The notes below the pieces were generated by a model. The model worked only from the letters and a program-made list of their open reading frames with translations, did not search any database and was not told the DNA's origin. This document shows, piece after piece, positions 1 through 8,442 of a stretch of 64,000 bases of DNA (positions within the stretch are counted from its first letter, which is position 1; every line of letters starts with the position of its first letter). The DNA comes from JAWKUK01 sp041398605 (GTDB lineage: Bacteria; Planctomycetota; UBA1135; GCA-002686595), in contig JAWKUK010000004.1 of assembly GCA_041398605.1 (NCBI GenBank), positions 372,001 through 436,000 on the forward strand. The letters run 5' to 3'. The position numbers and the translations under genes are program-made.

Positions 1-1
1 C

Positions 2-625
2 AAGGAGAGCTTCGTCGCGGCGACGCGGCGCGCCCTCGCTGCCGGCTTCGACCTCGTCGAGCTGCACATGGCGCACGGGTACCTGCTCTCGAGCTTCCTC
101 TCGCCGCTGTCGAACCGCCGCACGGACGCATACGGCGGCGCGCTGGCGAACCGCATGCGCTATCCGCTCGAGGTGCTCGACGCGGTGCGCGCGGTGTGGC
201 CCCGGGAGCGCCCGCTCTCCGTGCGCGTCTCCGCGACGGACTGGCTCGGGGACGAGGGCCAGACGATCGCAGAGACCGTGGTGTTGGCGCGCGAGCTCGC
301 TGCCCGCGGCTGCGACGTGCTGGACGTCTCGACGGCGGGCAACTCGCCGCGCTCGAAGCCCGACTACGGCCGCATGTACCAAGTCCCATTCGCGGAACAG
401 ATCCGCTATGAGACGGGCATGCGGGTGATGGCCGTCGGCGCGATCCAGGGCGCGGACCACGCGAACACCGTGCTGTGCGCAGGCCGCGCGGACCTCGTCG
501 CGCTCGCGCGCCCTCACCTCGCGGACCCACACCTGACGCTGCGCGCGAGCCTCGACTACGGCTGCGCAGAAGCAGCCGCGTGGCCGAACCAATACCTCGC
601 GGCCGCGCCGAGGCGCCGCCCGTAA
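2..625 (+). CDS. Old-yellow-enzyme family FMN oxidoreductase, C-terminal part (partial)
   Basis: The reading frame is open at the left edge and ends with TAA at 623-625, so only about 207 C-terminal residues are present. The fragment looks like the second half of an NADH:flavin oxidoreductase TIM barrel: HMAHGYLLSSFLSPLSNRR, then RTDAYGGALANRMRYPLEV, a central VRVSATDW strand, and the end pattern GRADLVALARPHLADPHLTL. This HGYLL...NxRxDxYGG signature is standard for the OYE family and supplies FMN- and substrate-contacting residues. The closing WPNQYLAA is reminiscent of the reductase half of bifunctional anthraniloyl-CoA or salicylyl-CoA hydroxylase fusions. If so, the missing upstream part would carry a flavin monooxygenase domain; this cannot be checked here. 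The next gene on this strand starts 191 bp later and is unrelated. Confidence 0.85.
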   Translation, partial: KESFVAATRRALAAGFDLVELHMAHGYLLSSFLSPLSNRRTDAYGGALANRMRYPLEVLDAVRAVWPRERPLSVRVSATDWLGDEGQTIAETVVLARELAARGCDVLDVSTAGNSPRSKPDYGRMYQVPFAEQIRYETGMRVMAVGAIQGADHANTVLCAGRADLVALARPHLADPHLTLRASLDYGCAEAAAWPNQYLAAAPRRRP

Positions 626-816
626 GCACAGCACCACGGACCGCTGAGCGCGGGAGGAGCCCGCCCAGGCCCGCGGGCGCGGCGTGCGACGGCGTGCGAG
701 GGGCCGACCAGCGGGTTTCGCGGAATTGGCGTGACTGCGACGACCGCTTGTCGCCTCCCCTGCCGGCGGCGTGGATCCCCTCGGCGCCGCTCACCACTCG
801 CCACCAAGGAGTCTCA

Positions 817-1779
817 ATGCCCCGTCTCACCCGCCCCTGGTTCGCGCTCGTGGCCCTCGGCGTCGTCCCGACCATCGCCTCCTCCCAGACGTGCCCCGAG
901 GCCTTCGCGCCCCGCACCGCCTTCGAGGCGCGCGCCGACTTCAGCGCGCCGGGCGCGGCTCAGATCCGCGCGCACCTCGCAGACGTCATCGCGTACCTCG
1001 AGGCCCGTGACGTCTCGGGCCTCGCGCCGGCCCAGCTCGCCGCCCGCCGCGAGCGGATCGCGCACCTCGCCGACTACGCTGCAGAGGGTGCGTTCCCCAT
1101 CAACGACCTCTGGCCGAGCCCCACACCGATCTTCATCGACGCCCACGACCGCGCGTGCGCCGTCGGGGACCTGATGCGGCGCTCGGGCGCGCGCCCGCTC
1201 GCGTATCGAATCGCGCTGCAGCAGAACTTTGCCTACGTGCCCGAGATCGAGGAGCCGGGCGTGGCGGAGTGGGCCGCGGCGTCCGGATTGACGTTGGACG
1301 AGTGCGCGCTGATCCAGCCAACGTACGGCCCCTGCGGGGGCTCCGGAACGGCGCTCCAGTATCGCACGCTGTGCAACCCCGCGGCCTTGAACTCCCTGGG
1401 AGTGAGCGCCTACATGAGCGCCTGCGGGTCGAACTTCACGAGCCAGAACGACCTCGTCATCAACGTGAACAGCTTGCCGCACCAAGCCACGTGCATGCTG
1501 CTGTGCTCGCGCGATGCGGGCTTCACAGCGAACCCAGCTGGCAGCCAGGGCAACCTGTGCCTCGCAGGCACGATCAGGCGCTCACCAGCCTTTACGGCGA
1601 GCTGGGGGCCGTGGTCCGCGTGGGCCTCCATCCCCCTCGATCTCCAAGCGCTGCCCTTCTCGGGCGGCACGGCCGTCGTCGTACCGGGCGACACGTGGGT
1701 CTTCCAGCTTTGGTACCGCGACTCGATTCCGACGCCGACCAGCAACTTCTCGAGCGCGGTCGCCATCACATTCCAATAG
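817..1779 (+). CDS. Secreted protein with a CAVG...IQPTY domain and a C-terminal surface domain
   Basis: A 320-residue protein. I chose ATG 817 because AAGGAG lies at 806-811 and the next residues form a signal peptide (PWFALVALGVVPTIASSQ, cleavage near residue 23). Residues about 100-170 hold a conserved-looking block: IDAHDRACAVGDLMRRSG, then AYVPEIEE, GLTLDECALIQPTY. I recognise this pattern from exported proteins of Planctomycetota and Myxococcota but know no function. Residues about 185-320 form a second domain ending LPFSGG...VPGDTWVFQLWYRD...PTSNFSSAVAITFQ. A diverged copy closes the unrelated protein at 58014-59390. Five or more cysteines suggest disulfides outside the cytoplasm. Function is unknown; it is probably envelope-associated or extracellular. 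It converges on the M28-like gene, with 44 bp between the stops. Confidence 0.8.
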   Translation: MPRLTRPWFALVALGVVPTIASSQTCPEAFAPRTAFEARADFSAPGAAQIRAHLADVIAYLEARDVSGLAPAQLAARRERIAHLADYAAEGAFPINDLWPSPTPIFIDAHDRACAVGDLMRRSGARPLAYRIALQQNFAYVPEIEEPGVAEWAAASGLTLDECALIQPTYGPCGGSGTALQYRTLCNPAALNSLGVSAYMSACGSNFTSQNDLVINVNSLPHQATCMLLCSRDAGFTANPAGSQGNLCLAGTIRRSPAFTASWGPWSAWASIPLDLQALPFSGGTAVVVPGDTWVFQLWYRDSIPTPTSNFSSAVAITFQ

Positions 1780-1823
1780 CCGGGAGCGTCAAGGGCCTGC
1801 ACCGCTAGCACGCGCAGCGCCGT

Positions 1824-3584
1824 TCACTGCGCAGCTCGTTCCACTGCAGGCAGCGGCTCGCCGAGGCAGACAGACTGCAGCCAGAAGCGGGCCTGGTCGA
1901 ACCACGTCTTCCATGCTTCGATGGCGGCGTCGCCAGCGTCTGCGCTCACGACGGCGTCGAGGCGCATCTGGCGCTCCAGGTTGAGCGACGCTAAGTGACG
2001 CGCGAGGTCGCTCGGCTGGCCGTCCGCCACCGTCAACGCGCCCGCCATCGCGGCGACGGCCGTACGACGCAGCTCGTCGGGGTCGACCATCGCCATGCGA
2101 TCGAGGCTCGTCGCGTGGGCAAAGTCGGTGAAGTGCCAGAGGCGGCACGCTGCGATCCCTTGGGCGAGGTAGGCGTCCTGGTCGCGCCCGCCCTCCCACG
2201 GGTGCTCACGCGTGAGCCAAGGCGCGCGCACGCCGCCGCGGCTCGCCTCGAAGGCTGCGACATCGATCAGCGCTTGCCGCATGACGATCGAGAGCCCTGT
2301 GCCAAAGAGGTCTCCTTCCGCGACGTTGCCGGGGCCGAGCGCGGTGTGACGGTCGGGGGGCAGCGGCGCGATCGCCGCGGGGTCCCAGCCTCGCTCCAGG
2401 AGGCACACCGCACCCGTCTCCGCGGCGCTCGCGCCGAGCATGTCCGCGACGATCGCCGCGACGACGGGCCCCGGCGCAGCCTTGATCGCTGCGCCGCCGG
2501 CGCGTGCCACCTGCCCGAAGACGAAGGCCAGCGTACGGCGCGGCCTGGGCAGGAGCCGCTGGTCGATGAGGCGCTTCAGAAGCAGCGCGCCCTCGACCAT
2601 CGCGCCCACCCCGGAGGCGTTGTCGTTGGCGCCGGCGCCATCGATGTGCGAGAGGAGGTGCACAGCTTCGTCAGGGCGCTCCGCCCCCGCGATCGTCGCC
2701 ACGACCGTGCGCAGCGGGCGCACCGCGAAACGCGCGCTGGCAACGAGGCGCACATGCCCGCCCACACGGGCCGTATTGCGGATCGCGTCCCCGACCTTGG
2801 GCGAGACGTAGAAGCTCGGGAGCTCCGTGCCGGGGCGGACGTCGCCGTGGAAGATCGCCTCCAGGTGCCGTTCGCGCCCGGTCGGATCGACGCAGTACGA
2901 CGGCAGGTAAGTCGAAATCACCGCAGCCGCGCCACGCGCGAGGGCGTCCAGCTCGACGCTGCGAATGGGCTGGTCCGTCAAGAGGACCATCCCAGGCGTG
3001 GTCAGCGCATCGATGCCGTCCGCGATCGCGCCGACCAGCTCGCAGCCGGGCGCATTCGCCGGCTGGATGACCCGCGCTGCCGCCGCAGTGCCATCGACGC
3101 TGACGACGTTCAGGTTCTGGATCGGCGCGCCACGCGCGTCGACGCGAACGAACTCGATGACCGCTGAGAGCGGCGTCCAAGACGGGTCGGGCAGCGAGCT
3201 CTTTCGAAGGTCCAGGCCATACCCGGCCTCCGCGCCAAAGCCCGCGGCGTAGAGGTCCGCGACCAGGCGATCGACCACCCGTTCGTAGCCATCGCTCGCG
3301 GGCTCGCGGTACTCCTTGTCGACGAACGCCGCGATCCCCATCGCGCGGTCGCGGTCGAACCTCGCGAACAGCTCGGGGACAAACCGCGCCGCGCCCTTGC
3401 GCGCTGCGAGTGAGGCATCGGTCACGCCGCCCGGCGCGACGGCGGGGCCATTGTGCTCGAGCGCGATGGGCAGGTTGTCCGTCAGGTCCGTCGGCACCTG
3501 CAGCTCCTCGGGTCCGCCAGCACACCCGAAGAGGCCGGAAGTGACCAGGAGAGCCGCGGTCCAGAGCTTGGGCACAGGTTGCAT
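1824..3584 (-). CDS. M28-like peptidase lipoprotein lacking the usual Glu pair
   Basis: A 586-residue protein. The N-terminus (AALLVTSGLFGCAGG) is a lipoprotein signal with LFGC as lipobox. Residues about 190-260 resemble a PA insert (VLLTDQPIRSVELDALARGA). Around residue 311 the M28 metal site starts as SHIDGAGANDNASGVGAM, close to the family's HxDS...GAxDDxSG. Later metal ligands look present (ADMLG near residue 382; FAHATSLDRMAMVDPDELRR near 487). However, the position where M28 enzymes have the catalytic and metal-binding Glu-Glu (FxGAEExGLxGS) reads FVFGQVARAGGAAI around residue 354. The enzyme may therefore be inactive or use other residues. It is the last of five minus-strand genes (hpt to here), 74 bp after mtnP, and has no clear Shine-Dalgarno. 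Confidence 0.75.
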   Translation of the reverse strand: MQPVPKLWTAALLVTSGLFGCAGGPEELQVPTDLTDNLPIALEHNGPAVAPGGVTDASLAARKGAARFVPELFARFDRDRAMGIAAFVDKEYREPASDGYERVVDRLVADLYAAGFGAEAGYGLDLRKSSLPDPSWTPLSAVIEFVRVDARGAPIQNLNVVSVDGTAAAARVIQPANAPGCELVGAIADGIDALTTPGMVLLTDQPIRSVELDALARGAAAVISTYLPSYCVDPTGRERHLEAIFHGDVRPGTELPSFYVSPKVGDAIRNTARVGGHVRLVASARFAVRPLRTVVATIAGAERPDEAVHLLSHIDGAGANDNASGVGAMVEGALLLKRLIDQRLLPRPRRTLAFVFGQVARAGGAAIKAAPGPVVAAIVADMLGASAAETGAVCLLERGWDPAAIAPLPPDRHTALGPGNVAEGDLFGTGLSIVMRQALIDVAAFEASRGGVRAPWLTREHPWEGGRDQDAYLAQGIAACRLWHFTDFAHATSLDRMAMVDPDELRRTAVAAMAGALTVADGQPSDLARHLASLNLERQMRLDAVVSADAGDAAIEAWKTWFDQARFWLQSVCLGEPLPAVERAAQ

Positions 3585-3658
3585 CAGGGGCAGGTTCCCT
3601 CGTCTCGGTCAATTCGATCGTTCGTGTCGCGCGCAACGTCGAGCGCGCGTCCCCGCGC

Positions 3659-4528
3659 TCACTGGGCGAGATAGCGGTCCAGTAAGAGGCCGAGCCGCAG
3701 GCGCGCGTCCGCGGAGATCGCACGCGGCGCCGTCAAGAGCGCCCCGCGCAACGCGTCGTGGGCCGCGACGCGCCCCAGGCGCGCCGCCCGGGGCGCAGCC
3801 AACGTCAAGATCTGCTTGGCCGCGGTCACGTTGCGCGCCATCACGGCGAGGATCGCGTCCACCGTGACGTCGTCGTGCCCGGTGTGCCAACAGTCGTAGT
3901 CGGTCGCCATCGCGAGCGTCGCATATGCGAGCTCGGCTTCGCGCGCGAGCTTGGCCTCCTGCAGGTTGGTCATGCCAACGACCTGGCAGCCCCACGCACG
4001 GTAGAGATGGGACTCGGCGCGCGTCGAGAACTGCGGTCCCTCCATACAGACATACGTGCCGCCATCGTGGGTCGTGACACCGACCTCGCGCGCGGCGTCG
4101 CGCAGCACCTGGCGGAGCTCTTCGCAGACCGGATCCGCGAACATGACGTGCGCCACGACGTCTCGATCAAAGAACGTGTCCACGCGGTGGCGCGTGCGGT
4201 CCACGAACTGGTCGACGGCCACGAAGTGCCCGGGGACGATCTCCTCTGCGAGCGAGCCGACGGCGCCGAAGCCGATCAGGAACTCGACGCCGAGCTGCTT
4301 CATCCCCCAGATATTGGCGCGGTATGGGATCGCCGACGGGGGCAGCCGGTGGCCCCGCCCGTGACGGGGCAAGAACACGAGCCGTACGCCGTCGAGCACG
4401 CCGGTGACAAAGGCGTCGCTCGGCGCGCCAAAGGGCGTCGACAAGGTGACTTCACGCACGTCCGTCAGGCCGTCGAGCTCGTAGAGGCCCGAGCCACCGA
4501 TCACACCGACCGTGGAGAGTTCGCTCAT
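3659..4528 (-). CDS. mtnP: S-methyl-5'-thioadenosine phosphorylase
   Basis: A 289-residue cytoplasmic enzyme of the methionine salvage pathway, which splits methylthioadenosine with phosphate to adenine and methylthioribose-1-phosphate. It starts with the family signature VGVIGGSGLYELDGL (phosphate site). PRHGRGHRLPPSAIPYRANIW supplies the phosphate-binding His, and TYVCMEGPQFSTRAES is the substrate region. GMTNLQEAKLAREAELAYATLAMATDYDCWH is the MTAP/PNP family-2 signature (shown here as one conserved stretch from about residue 190 to 220); the final DYDCW favours MTA over inosine. Length matches the family. ATG 4528 is preceded by TAACAT six bases upstream, a plausible -10 giving a leaderless message. 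It lies 93 bp after truD in a purine/RNA-modification cluster. Confidence 0.9.
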   Translation of the reverse strand: MSELSTVGVIGGSGLYELDGLTDVREVTLSTPFGAPSDAFVTGVLDGVRLVFLPRHGRGHRLPPSAIPYRANIWGMKQLGVEFLIGFGAVGSLAEEIVPGHFVAVDQFVDRTRHRVDTFFDRDVVAHVMFADPVCEELRQVLRDAAREVGVTTHDGGTYVCMEGPQFSTRAESHLYRAWGCQVVGMTNLQEAKLAREAELAYATLAMATDYDCWHTGHDDVTVDAILAVMARNVTAAKQILTLAAPRAARLGRVAAHDALRGALLTAPRAISADARLRLGLLLDRYLAQ

Positions 4529-4534
4529 CCGACC

Positions 4535-4540
4535 ATGTTA
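4535..4540 (-). promoter_or_regulatory. Putative -10 hexamer of leaderless mtnP promoter
   Basis: On the minus strand TAACAT ends 6 nt before ATG 4528, so transcription would begin at or beside the A of the start codon. No convincing -35 is visible. The same spacing recurs before many genes in this window. Confidence 0.35.
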
Positions 4541-4621
4541 CGCCGACGCGCCGTGCGAGGGCGACCCCGAGCCGATGGACGCGCGCCCGCGGCCGAAGTC
4601 GGGCGCCGGGCGCGCGGTGGC

Positions 4622-6403
4622 TCAACGCGAGGAGCGTCCACGCGAGCCGCCGCGACGCGGTCCGCCGCGACGCGGGCCGCGCCCACGCGGACCGCCGAAC
4701 CCGCGCGCGCCGCCGCGCGCGCCGCCGAACCCGCCGCGCCTTGTCGTGCCGCGGGGTGCGCCTTCCAACCCGTCCGCAGCGGCACGGCGCCCGTCCCCGC
4801 CGTCACGCTCGTCGCCTCGACCCGTCTCGGAGCGGCGATCGCGACCGCGATCGCCGTCGCTCTGCCCGCTGCGGTAGCTGTCGCTCTGTCCGCCGCGGTA
4901 GCCGTCGCTCTGGCCGCTGCGGTAGCCATCGCTCTGCCCGCTGCGGTAGCCGTCGCTCTGCCCGCTGCGGTAGCCGTCGCTCTGGCCGCTACGGTAGCCA
5001 TCGCTCTGCCCGCCGCGGTAGCCGTAGCTCTGGCCGCTGCGGTAGCCATCGCTCTGCCCGCCGCGGTAGCCGTCGCTCTGCCCGCCGCGGTAGCCGTCGC
5101 CTCGTCCGCCGCCGTAGCTGCCACGCGGCCCACCGCGCGCGTCACCGCGCGGGCTCGCGTAGCGATTCGGCGCCTGGCCTCCCCAATCCGATCCGCTGCG
5201 CTTGGACCGCAGCTCGGCCTCGTCGGGCCCGTGTGACGGCCGCGGGCCGACGAGGCGCTGCACGACGAGGGTCGCGTACGCGCCTCGCGGCAGCTCGAAC
5301 GAGAGCTCCACCATGTGGCGTCCCCGGTGCAAAGGGTCCGGCTGCGCCGGGCGCATCCGCAGCTCGCGCGGGATGACCACCGCGTCGCGCGGCTCAGCCG
5401 CGAGGTGGAACCCAGGGACATCCTCGACGACAAACTGGTTGGGCTCGAGCCCGTGCAAGCGCAGCGCCGCGGCGAACGCTGCGCGCTGCTCCGGCAGCTC
5501 CACGCCCTCGAGGCGCGGCCCCGGCAACGGCAACGTGCCGCCCCAGCTCTCCGGCAGGTCCAACGCGCCGCGCGGCACCACGAGCTTGCCCTCGACGCCG
5601 CGCAGCGTGAATGCATCCCGCGCGTGATCGCCGAGCCAGCTCGACAGGGCCCGGTTCCAGAGGTGCGACTGGAACGCGAAGAGGTGGATCAGCCGCTCCC
5701 GGCTGCCGACCCGGTGCAAACCGCCGATGTAGTCATCGGGCTCGCGCTTCAGGTGTTCGAAGACCGAGTGGTGCCGCCCCATCTGGCCCGCGATCTCGCG
5801 GCAGGCCTTCCAATCGCCCCAGCGGCGCCAGAGCGCGGACTTGAGCCGTGTCATGTCCGCCTTGTCGTGGGGCGAAGAGCTCGCGACGAGGCGCTTGAGG
5901 GCCTCCGAAACATCGCCGCGCGCGAGGTCGACGAAGATCCACCCCTGGCCGTGGCGCAGGTTGCCGAAGCGCTGCTCGTCGAAGTAGTTCGGCAAGCCGA
6001 ACTCGCGCACAGCGGAGAGCGAAGCGCGCATCCGGTGCAGCTCCGTGTCCCCGAGGTCGCGCACGATGATCTTGAAGCCGTTGCCGTCGGAGTCCTCGCT
6101 GGAGATCGGCCGCGAGAGCGCCCCGGCGGGCTGGATCGACAGGTCGTTCCCGTGCAGGCGTACGGCATCGCCGCCCGGGACGCTCATGTACTGGTGCGTC
6201 ACGCCTTGGCGGTCCTTAAGGCCCGCCATCGCGACCTCTCCGGGCAGGACGCCCGCGCGGCGCGCGAGCTCCGAGGCCGCCTCGATCGACGTCAGCTTGC
6301 GCTTCGTGACGCGGTAGACGCGGTGCGGCCCGCGCTCGAGCAACAGCCCTTCGCGCAGGAGCTCGGTGACCTGGAAATCATTCGGGCGTTCTTTGAGTTT
6401 CAT
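4622..6403 (-). CDS. truD: TruD-family tRNA pseudouridine synthase with octapeptide-repeat/RGG tail
   Basis: A 593-residue protein; TruD enzymes are usually 350-430. Residues 1-400 are the enzyme, which converts U13 of tRNA to pseudouridine: MAGLKDRQGVTHQYMSV (residues 59-75, catalytic Asp64), NYFDEQRFG (139-147) and LFAFQSHLWNRALSSWL are all TruD motifs. After a linker, residues about 433-515 consist of ten to eleven copies of GQSDGYR(S/G). The last 75 residues are arginine/glycine-rich, with GGARG, GGPRG and RRGG runs. Such RGG tails often bind RNA, but the role here is inferred only. ATG 6403 overlaps the stop of the upstream RluA-type gene by 4 nt (ATGA), so translation is probably coupled and two pseudouridine synthases are co-expressed. 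Confidence 0.88.
   Translation of the reverse strand: MKLKERPNDFQVTELLREGLLLERGPHRVYRVTKRKLTSIEAASELARRAGVLPGEVAMAGLKDRQGVTHQYMSVPGGDAVRLHGNDLSIQPAGALSRPISSEDSDGNGFKIIVRDLGDTELHRMRASLSAVREFGLPNYFDEQRFGNLRHGQGWIFVDLARGDVSEALKRLVASSSPHDKADMTRLKSALWRRWGDWKACREIAGQMGRHHSVFEHLKREPDDYIGGLHRVGSRERLIHLFAFQSHLWNRALSSWLGDHARDAFTLRGVEGKLVVPRGALDLPESWGGTLPLPGPRLEGVELPEQRAAFAAALRLHGLEPNQFVVEDVPGFHLAAEPRDAVVIPRELRMRPAQPDPLHRGRHMVELSFELPRGAYATLVVQRLVGPRPSHGPDEAELRSKRSGSDWGGQAPNRYASPRGDARGGPRGSYGGGRGDGYRGGQSDGYRGGQSDGYRSGQSYGYRGGQSDGYRSGQSDGYRSGQSDGYRSGQSDGYRSGQSDGYRGGQSDSYRSGQSDGDRGRDRRSETGRGDERDGGDGRRAAADGLEGAPRGTTRRGGFGGARGGARGFGGPRGRGPRRGGPRRGGSRGRSSR
4848..5100 (-). repeat. 24-bp coding tandem repeat inside truD
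   Basis: About ten to eleven direct copies of a 24-bp unit, on the plus strand close to GGTAGCCGTCGCTCTGCCCG plus CTGC, encode GQSDGYR(S/G) in the minus-strand truD. Variation is mostly GCTG versus GCCG (Ser or Gly) and a few single changes (SYGYR, DSYR, DGDR). The unit is a multiple of three, so copy number can change without breaking the frame. Confidence 0.9.
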
Positions 6404-7410
6404 CGGCGCCGCTCGCGGAAAGGGCGAACCTTACGGAGCTGCTTGAGGACCCGCCCGAGGTCCGAAGGCAGCGGTGATTCAACGCGCGCGCCGGGGCTCC
6501 CCGGCGACTCATCCGTCGCGGCCACAGCAGGCAGCGTCAAGACCTGCGCATGCAGCGTAAGGCGGTCCATCAGCGGCTTCTCGACGACGCCGCGCTTCGG
6601 ACGGTACCCGGTCTTGAACTCGGAGAGCTTGAGCTCGTTGCGCCGCCCGTACACGTGATCGATGACGAGGGGGAACCCCGCGTCCGAGAGGTGTACGCGG
6701 ATCTGATGCGTTCTCCCCGTGAGGGGTTCCGCGGCGAGCAGCGTGTAGCCGGCGAAGCGCTCGACCACCGACACGCGCGTCTGGCTCGGCTTGCCGCTCG
6801 CGTGCACCATCATGCGCCCGCTCTTGCGCTCGTCGGGCCCGATCGGCCGGTCGATGACCTCGAACTCGCCTTCCTCCAGCGGGTGTTCCCCTTCGACCAG
6901 GGCGAGGTAGCGCTTGCGGACGGTGCCCTCCTCGAACGCTGTCCGCAGCGCGCGCTCGGCGTCGAGCGTCTTGGCCGCTGCGATCGCGCCGGTCGTGTCC
7001 TTGTCGAGGCGGTGAACGAGGCGCGGGCGCCACGCGACGCCGCGCTCTTCGGCGAGGGCGAGCAAGCCCCCGGCGAGCGTCGGGAGGTCGGGCGCCCAGC
7101 GTTCGCTCTCGACGGCGAGCTTCGCCGGCTTCTCGACGACGAGCACCGCGTCGTCCTCGTAGAGGACGGTCAGTGCAACGACAGGCGCGGCGGGCGCGCT
7201 CGGCAGCTCGTCCTCATTGAACGCGCAAATCACGACGTCGCCGTCACGCAAGCGGCGCGCCGAGTGCACGTCCGCGCCATCGAGCAGGACGCGACCGGCG
7301 CGGACTTGCGCGCGCAGCGCGCCCTTGGGCACGCCCGGGAACATCACACAGAGGAACTCGTCGAGCTCGAGGCCCGCCCGCTCCGGTGGAACAACGAAGG
7401 TGTACTGCAC
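6400..7410 (-). CDS. RluA-family RNA pseudouridine synthase
   Basis: A 336-residue enzyme. Residues 10-65 are an S4-like RNA-binding domain (DEFLCVMFPGVPKGALRAQV...GRVLLDGADV). Residues 85-310 are the RluA catalytic domain: VLYEDDAVLVVEKPAKLAV, then LVHRLDKDTTGAI with catalytic Asp136, KRYLALVEG, and LTGRTHQIRVHLSDAGFPLVID. The canonical HRLDxxTSG reads HRLDKDTTG here. Substrate (23S rRNA or tRNA site) cannot be assigned. It starts 5 nt after hpt ends, and its stop overlaps the truD start (ATGA), so hpt, this gene and truD form one translationally coupled unit. Confidence 0.9.
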   Translation of the reverse strand: MQYTFVVPPERAGLELDEFLCVMFPGVPKGALRAQVRAGRVLLDGADVHSARRLRDGDVVICAFNEDELPSAPAAPVVALTVLYEDDAVLVVEKPAKLAVESERWAPDLPTLAGGLLALAEERGVAWRPRLVHRLDKDTTGAIAAAKTLDAERALRTAFEEGTVRKRYLALVEGEHPLEEGEFEVIDRPIGPDERKSGRMMVHASGKPSQTRVSVVERFAGYTLLAAEPLTGRTHQIRVHLSDAGFPLVIDHVYGRRNELKLSEFKTGYRPKRGVVEKPLMDRLTLHAQVLTLPAVAATDESPGSPGARVESPLPSDLGRVLKQLRKVRPFRERRR

Positions 7411-7415
7411 GGGTC

Positions 7416-7988
7416 CTACCTCTCGGTCGGCGCGGCGTTCGAGGCCCCAGCGCGCGTGTAGATCTCGGGTTTCAGCACGCCGACGATCGGCAGGTTGCGA
7501 TACATCCCCGCGAAGTCGAGGCCGTAGCCGACGACGAAGAGGTCTGGCACTCGGAGCACGTGGAAGTCGGCCTCGAGCTCCACCGCGCGCCGCGCAGGCT
7601 TGTCGAGGAAGACGCAGGTGCGCACGTCGCGCGCGCCCCGCGCGAGGAACTCGCGCTTCAGGCGGTGCATCGTCTGGCCCGTATCGAGGATGTCATCCAC
7701 GAGCAGCAGCCGCCGCCCCTCGATCTCGCTGCCCGTCGGCAAGTAGTTGACCTGCAGCTCGCTCGCCGTCGTACCTGCGCCATACGAGGACGCCGCCACG
7801 AAGGCGAGCTGCAGCGGGATCGGGAGCCGTCGGATGAGGTCCGCGCAGAACACACACGAGCCCTTGAGCACGGACACGACCGTGAAGTCGCTGCCTCGAT
7901 ACAGCTCCGTCACCTGCGCCGCAACGCGTTCGATCCCGGTCAGGATCTCGGCCTCTGTGAAGAGAACCCGTTCGAGGTCTTCGTGCAC
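7416..7988 (-). CDS. hpt: Hypoxanthine phosphoribosyltransferase
   Basis: Purine salvage enzyme joining hypoxanthine or guanine to PRPP. From GTG 7988 it is 190 residues, the family's usual size. Key features are VVSVLKGSCVFCADLIRRL (residues 37-55), AASSYGAGT, the PRPP loop LLLVDDILDTGQTM (95-108) and a C-terminal DLFVVGYGLDFAGMYRNLP, which contacts the base. The frame continues upstream to another GTG at 8114. A good promoter (TTGGCG, 17 nt, TACACT) lies at 8125-8097, downstream of that codon, so the extra 42 basic residues are probably untranslated leader. It is the first gene of the coupled hpt/rluA-like/truD unit. Confidence 0.9.
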   Translation of the reverse strand: MHEDLERVLFTEAEILTGIERVAAQVTELYRGSDFTVVSVLKGSCVFCADLIRRLPIPLQLAFVAASSYGAGTTASELQVNYLPTGSEIEGRRLLLVDDILDTGQTMHRLKREFLARGARDVRTCVFLDKPARRAVELEADFHVLRVPDLFVVGYGLDFAGMYRNLPIVGVLKPEIYTRAGASNAAPTER

Positions 7989-8096
7989 TGCGTTGGGACA
8001 CCTAGGAACAACCCGAGGTGCGAGGGTCTTCGAGAGGGTGCGTCGGGGCGACGCAGCAGGTCCGCGGCCGACTCGAGGCGCGCGAACGGGCGGGAG

Positions 8097-8125
8097 AGTG
8101 TAAGGAACGGACACGAACTCGCCAA
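8097..8125 (-). promoter_or_regulatory. Sigma70-like promoter for hpt
   Basis: Reading the minus strand, TTGGCG (8125-8120) is followed by 17 nt and TACACT (8102-8097), each four of six to consensus. Transcription would start near 8090, leaving a leader of about 100 nt before GTG 7988. Confidence 0.45.
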
Positions 8126-8442
8126 GTCTCGACGCTAATCAGTAGAAAAGGACGCTTCGAAACACTACAAGTCTCCGGAGCTGGTTCGAGTGACCTCGCC
8201 GTTTCAGGCGGGCGGCGTGCAGCTGCGCTTTCGGCGCCACACCATGTGCGCCTGCGCAGATGTGCTTCGAGCAGAGTCGCTCCAAGCGGGGACGCTTCAC
8301 TTCTGCCGCTACGACCTGCGAACGAAGTCCGGCTCCTGCGAGCCAGGCATGAAGCGAATCAGACCCGGATCGAGCCATGGGCTCAGGTTGCTCGACTCGA
8401 TCCTCGACTCGAATTCAGACTAGACCTCAAAGCTCCGAATCC
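8126..8442. other. Intergenic region between divergent hpt and coiled-coil gene
   Basis: About 317 bases with no convincing reading frame and visibly less GC-rich than the flanks. The plus-strand part must hold the promoter of the gene at 8443. CAGACTAGACCTC near 8425 looks like a weak -10, but no matching -35 is clear. I see no RNA gene or repeat. Confidence 0.5.

Noticed and set aside
1995..3167. A 390-codon plus-strand open frame opposite the M28-like gene, and similar long antisense frames throughout (for example 10587-12134, 14956-16029, 16350-18068, 39841-41688)
   Set aside because: They are Arg/Ala/Gly/His-rich, lack domains and mirror real genes; they follow from the high GC content.
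4848..5100. CRISPR array from regular 24-bp repeats
   Set aside because: Units are contiguous with no spacers and encode the truD octapeptide.
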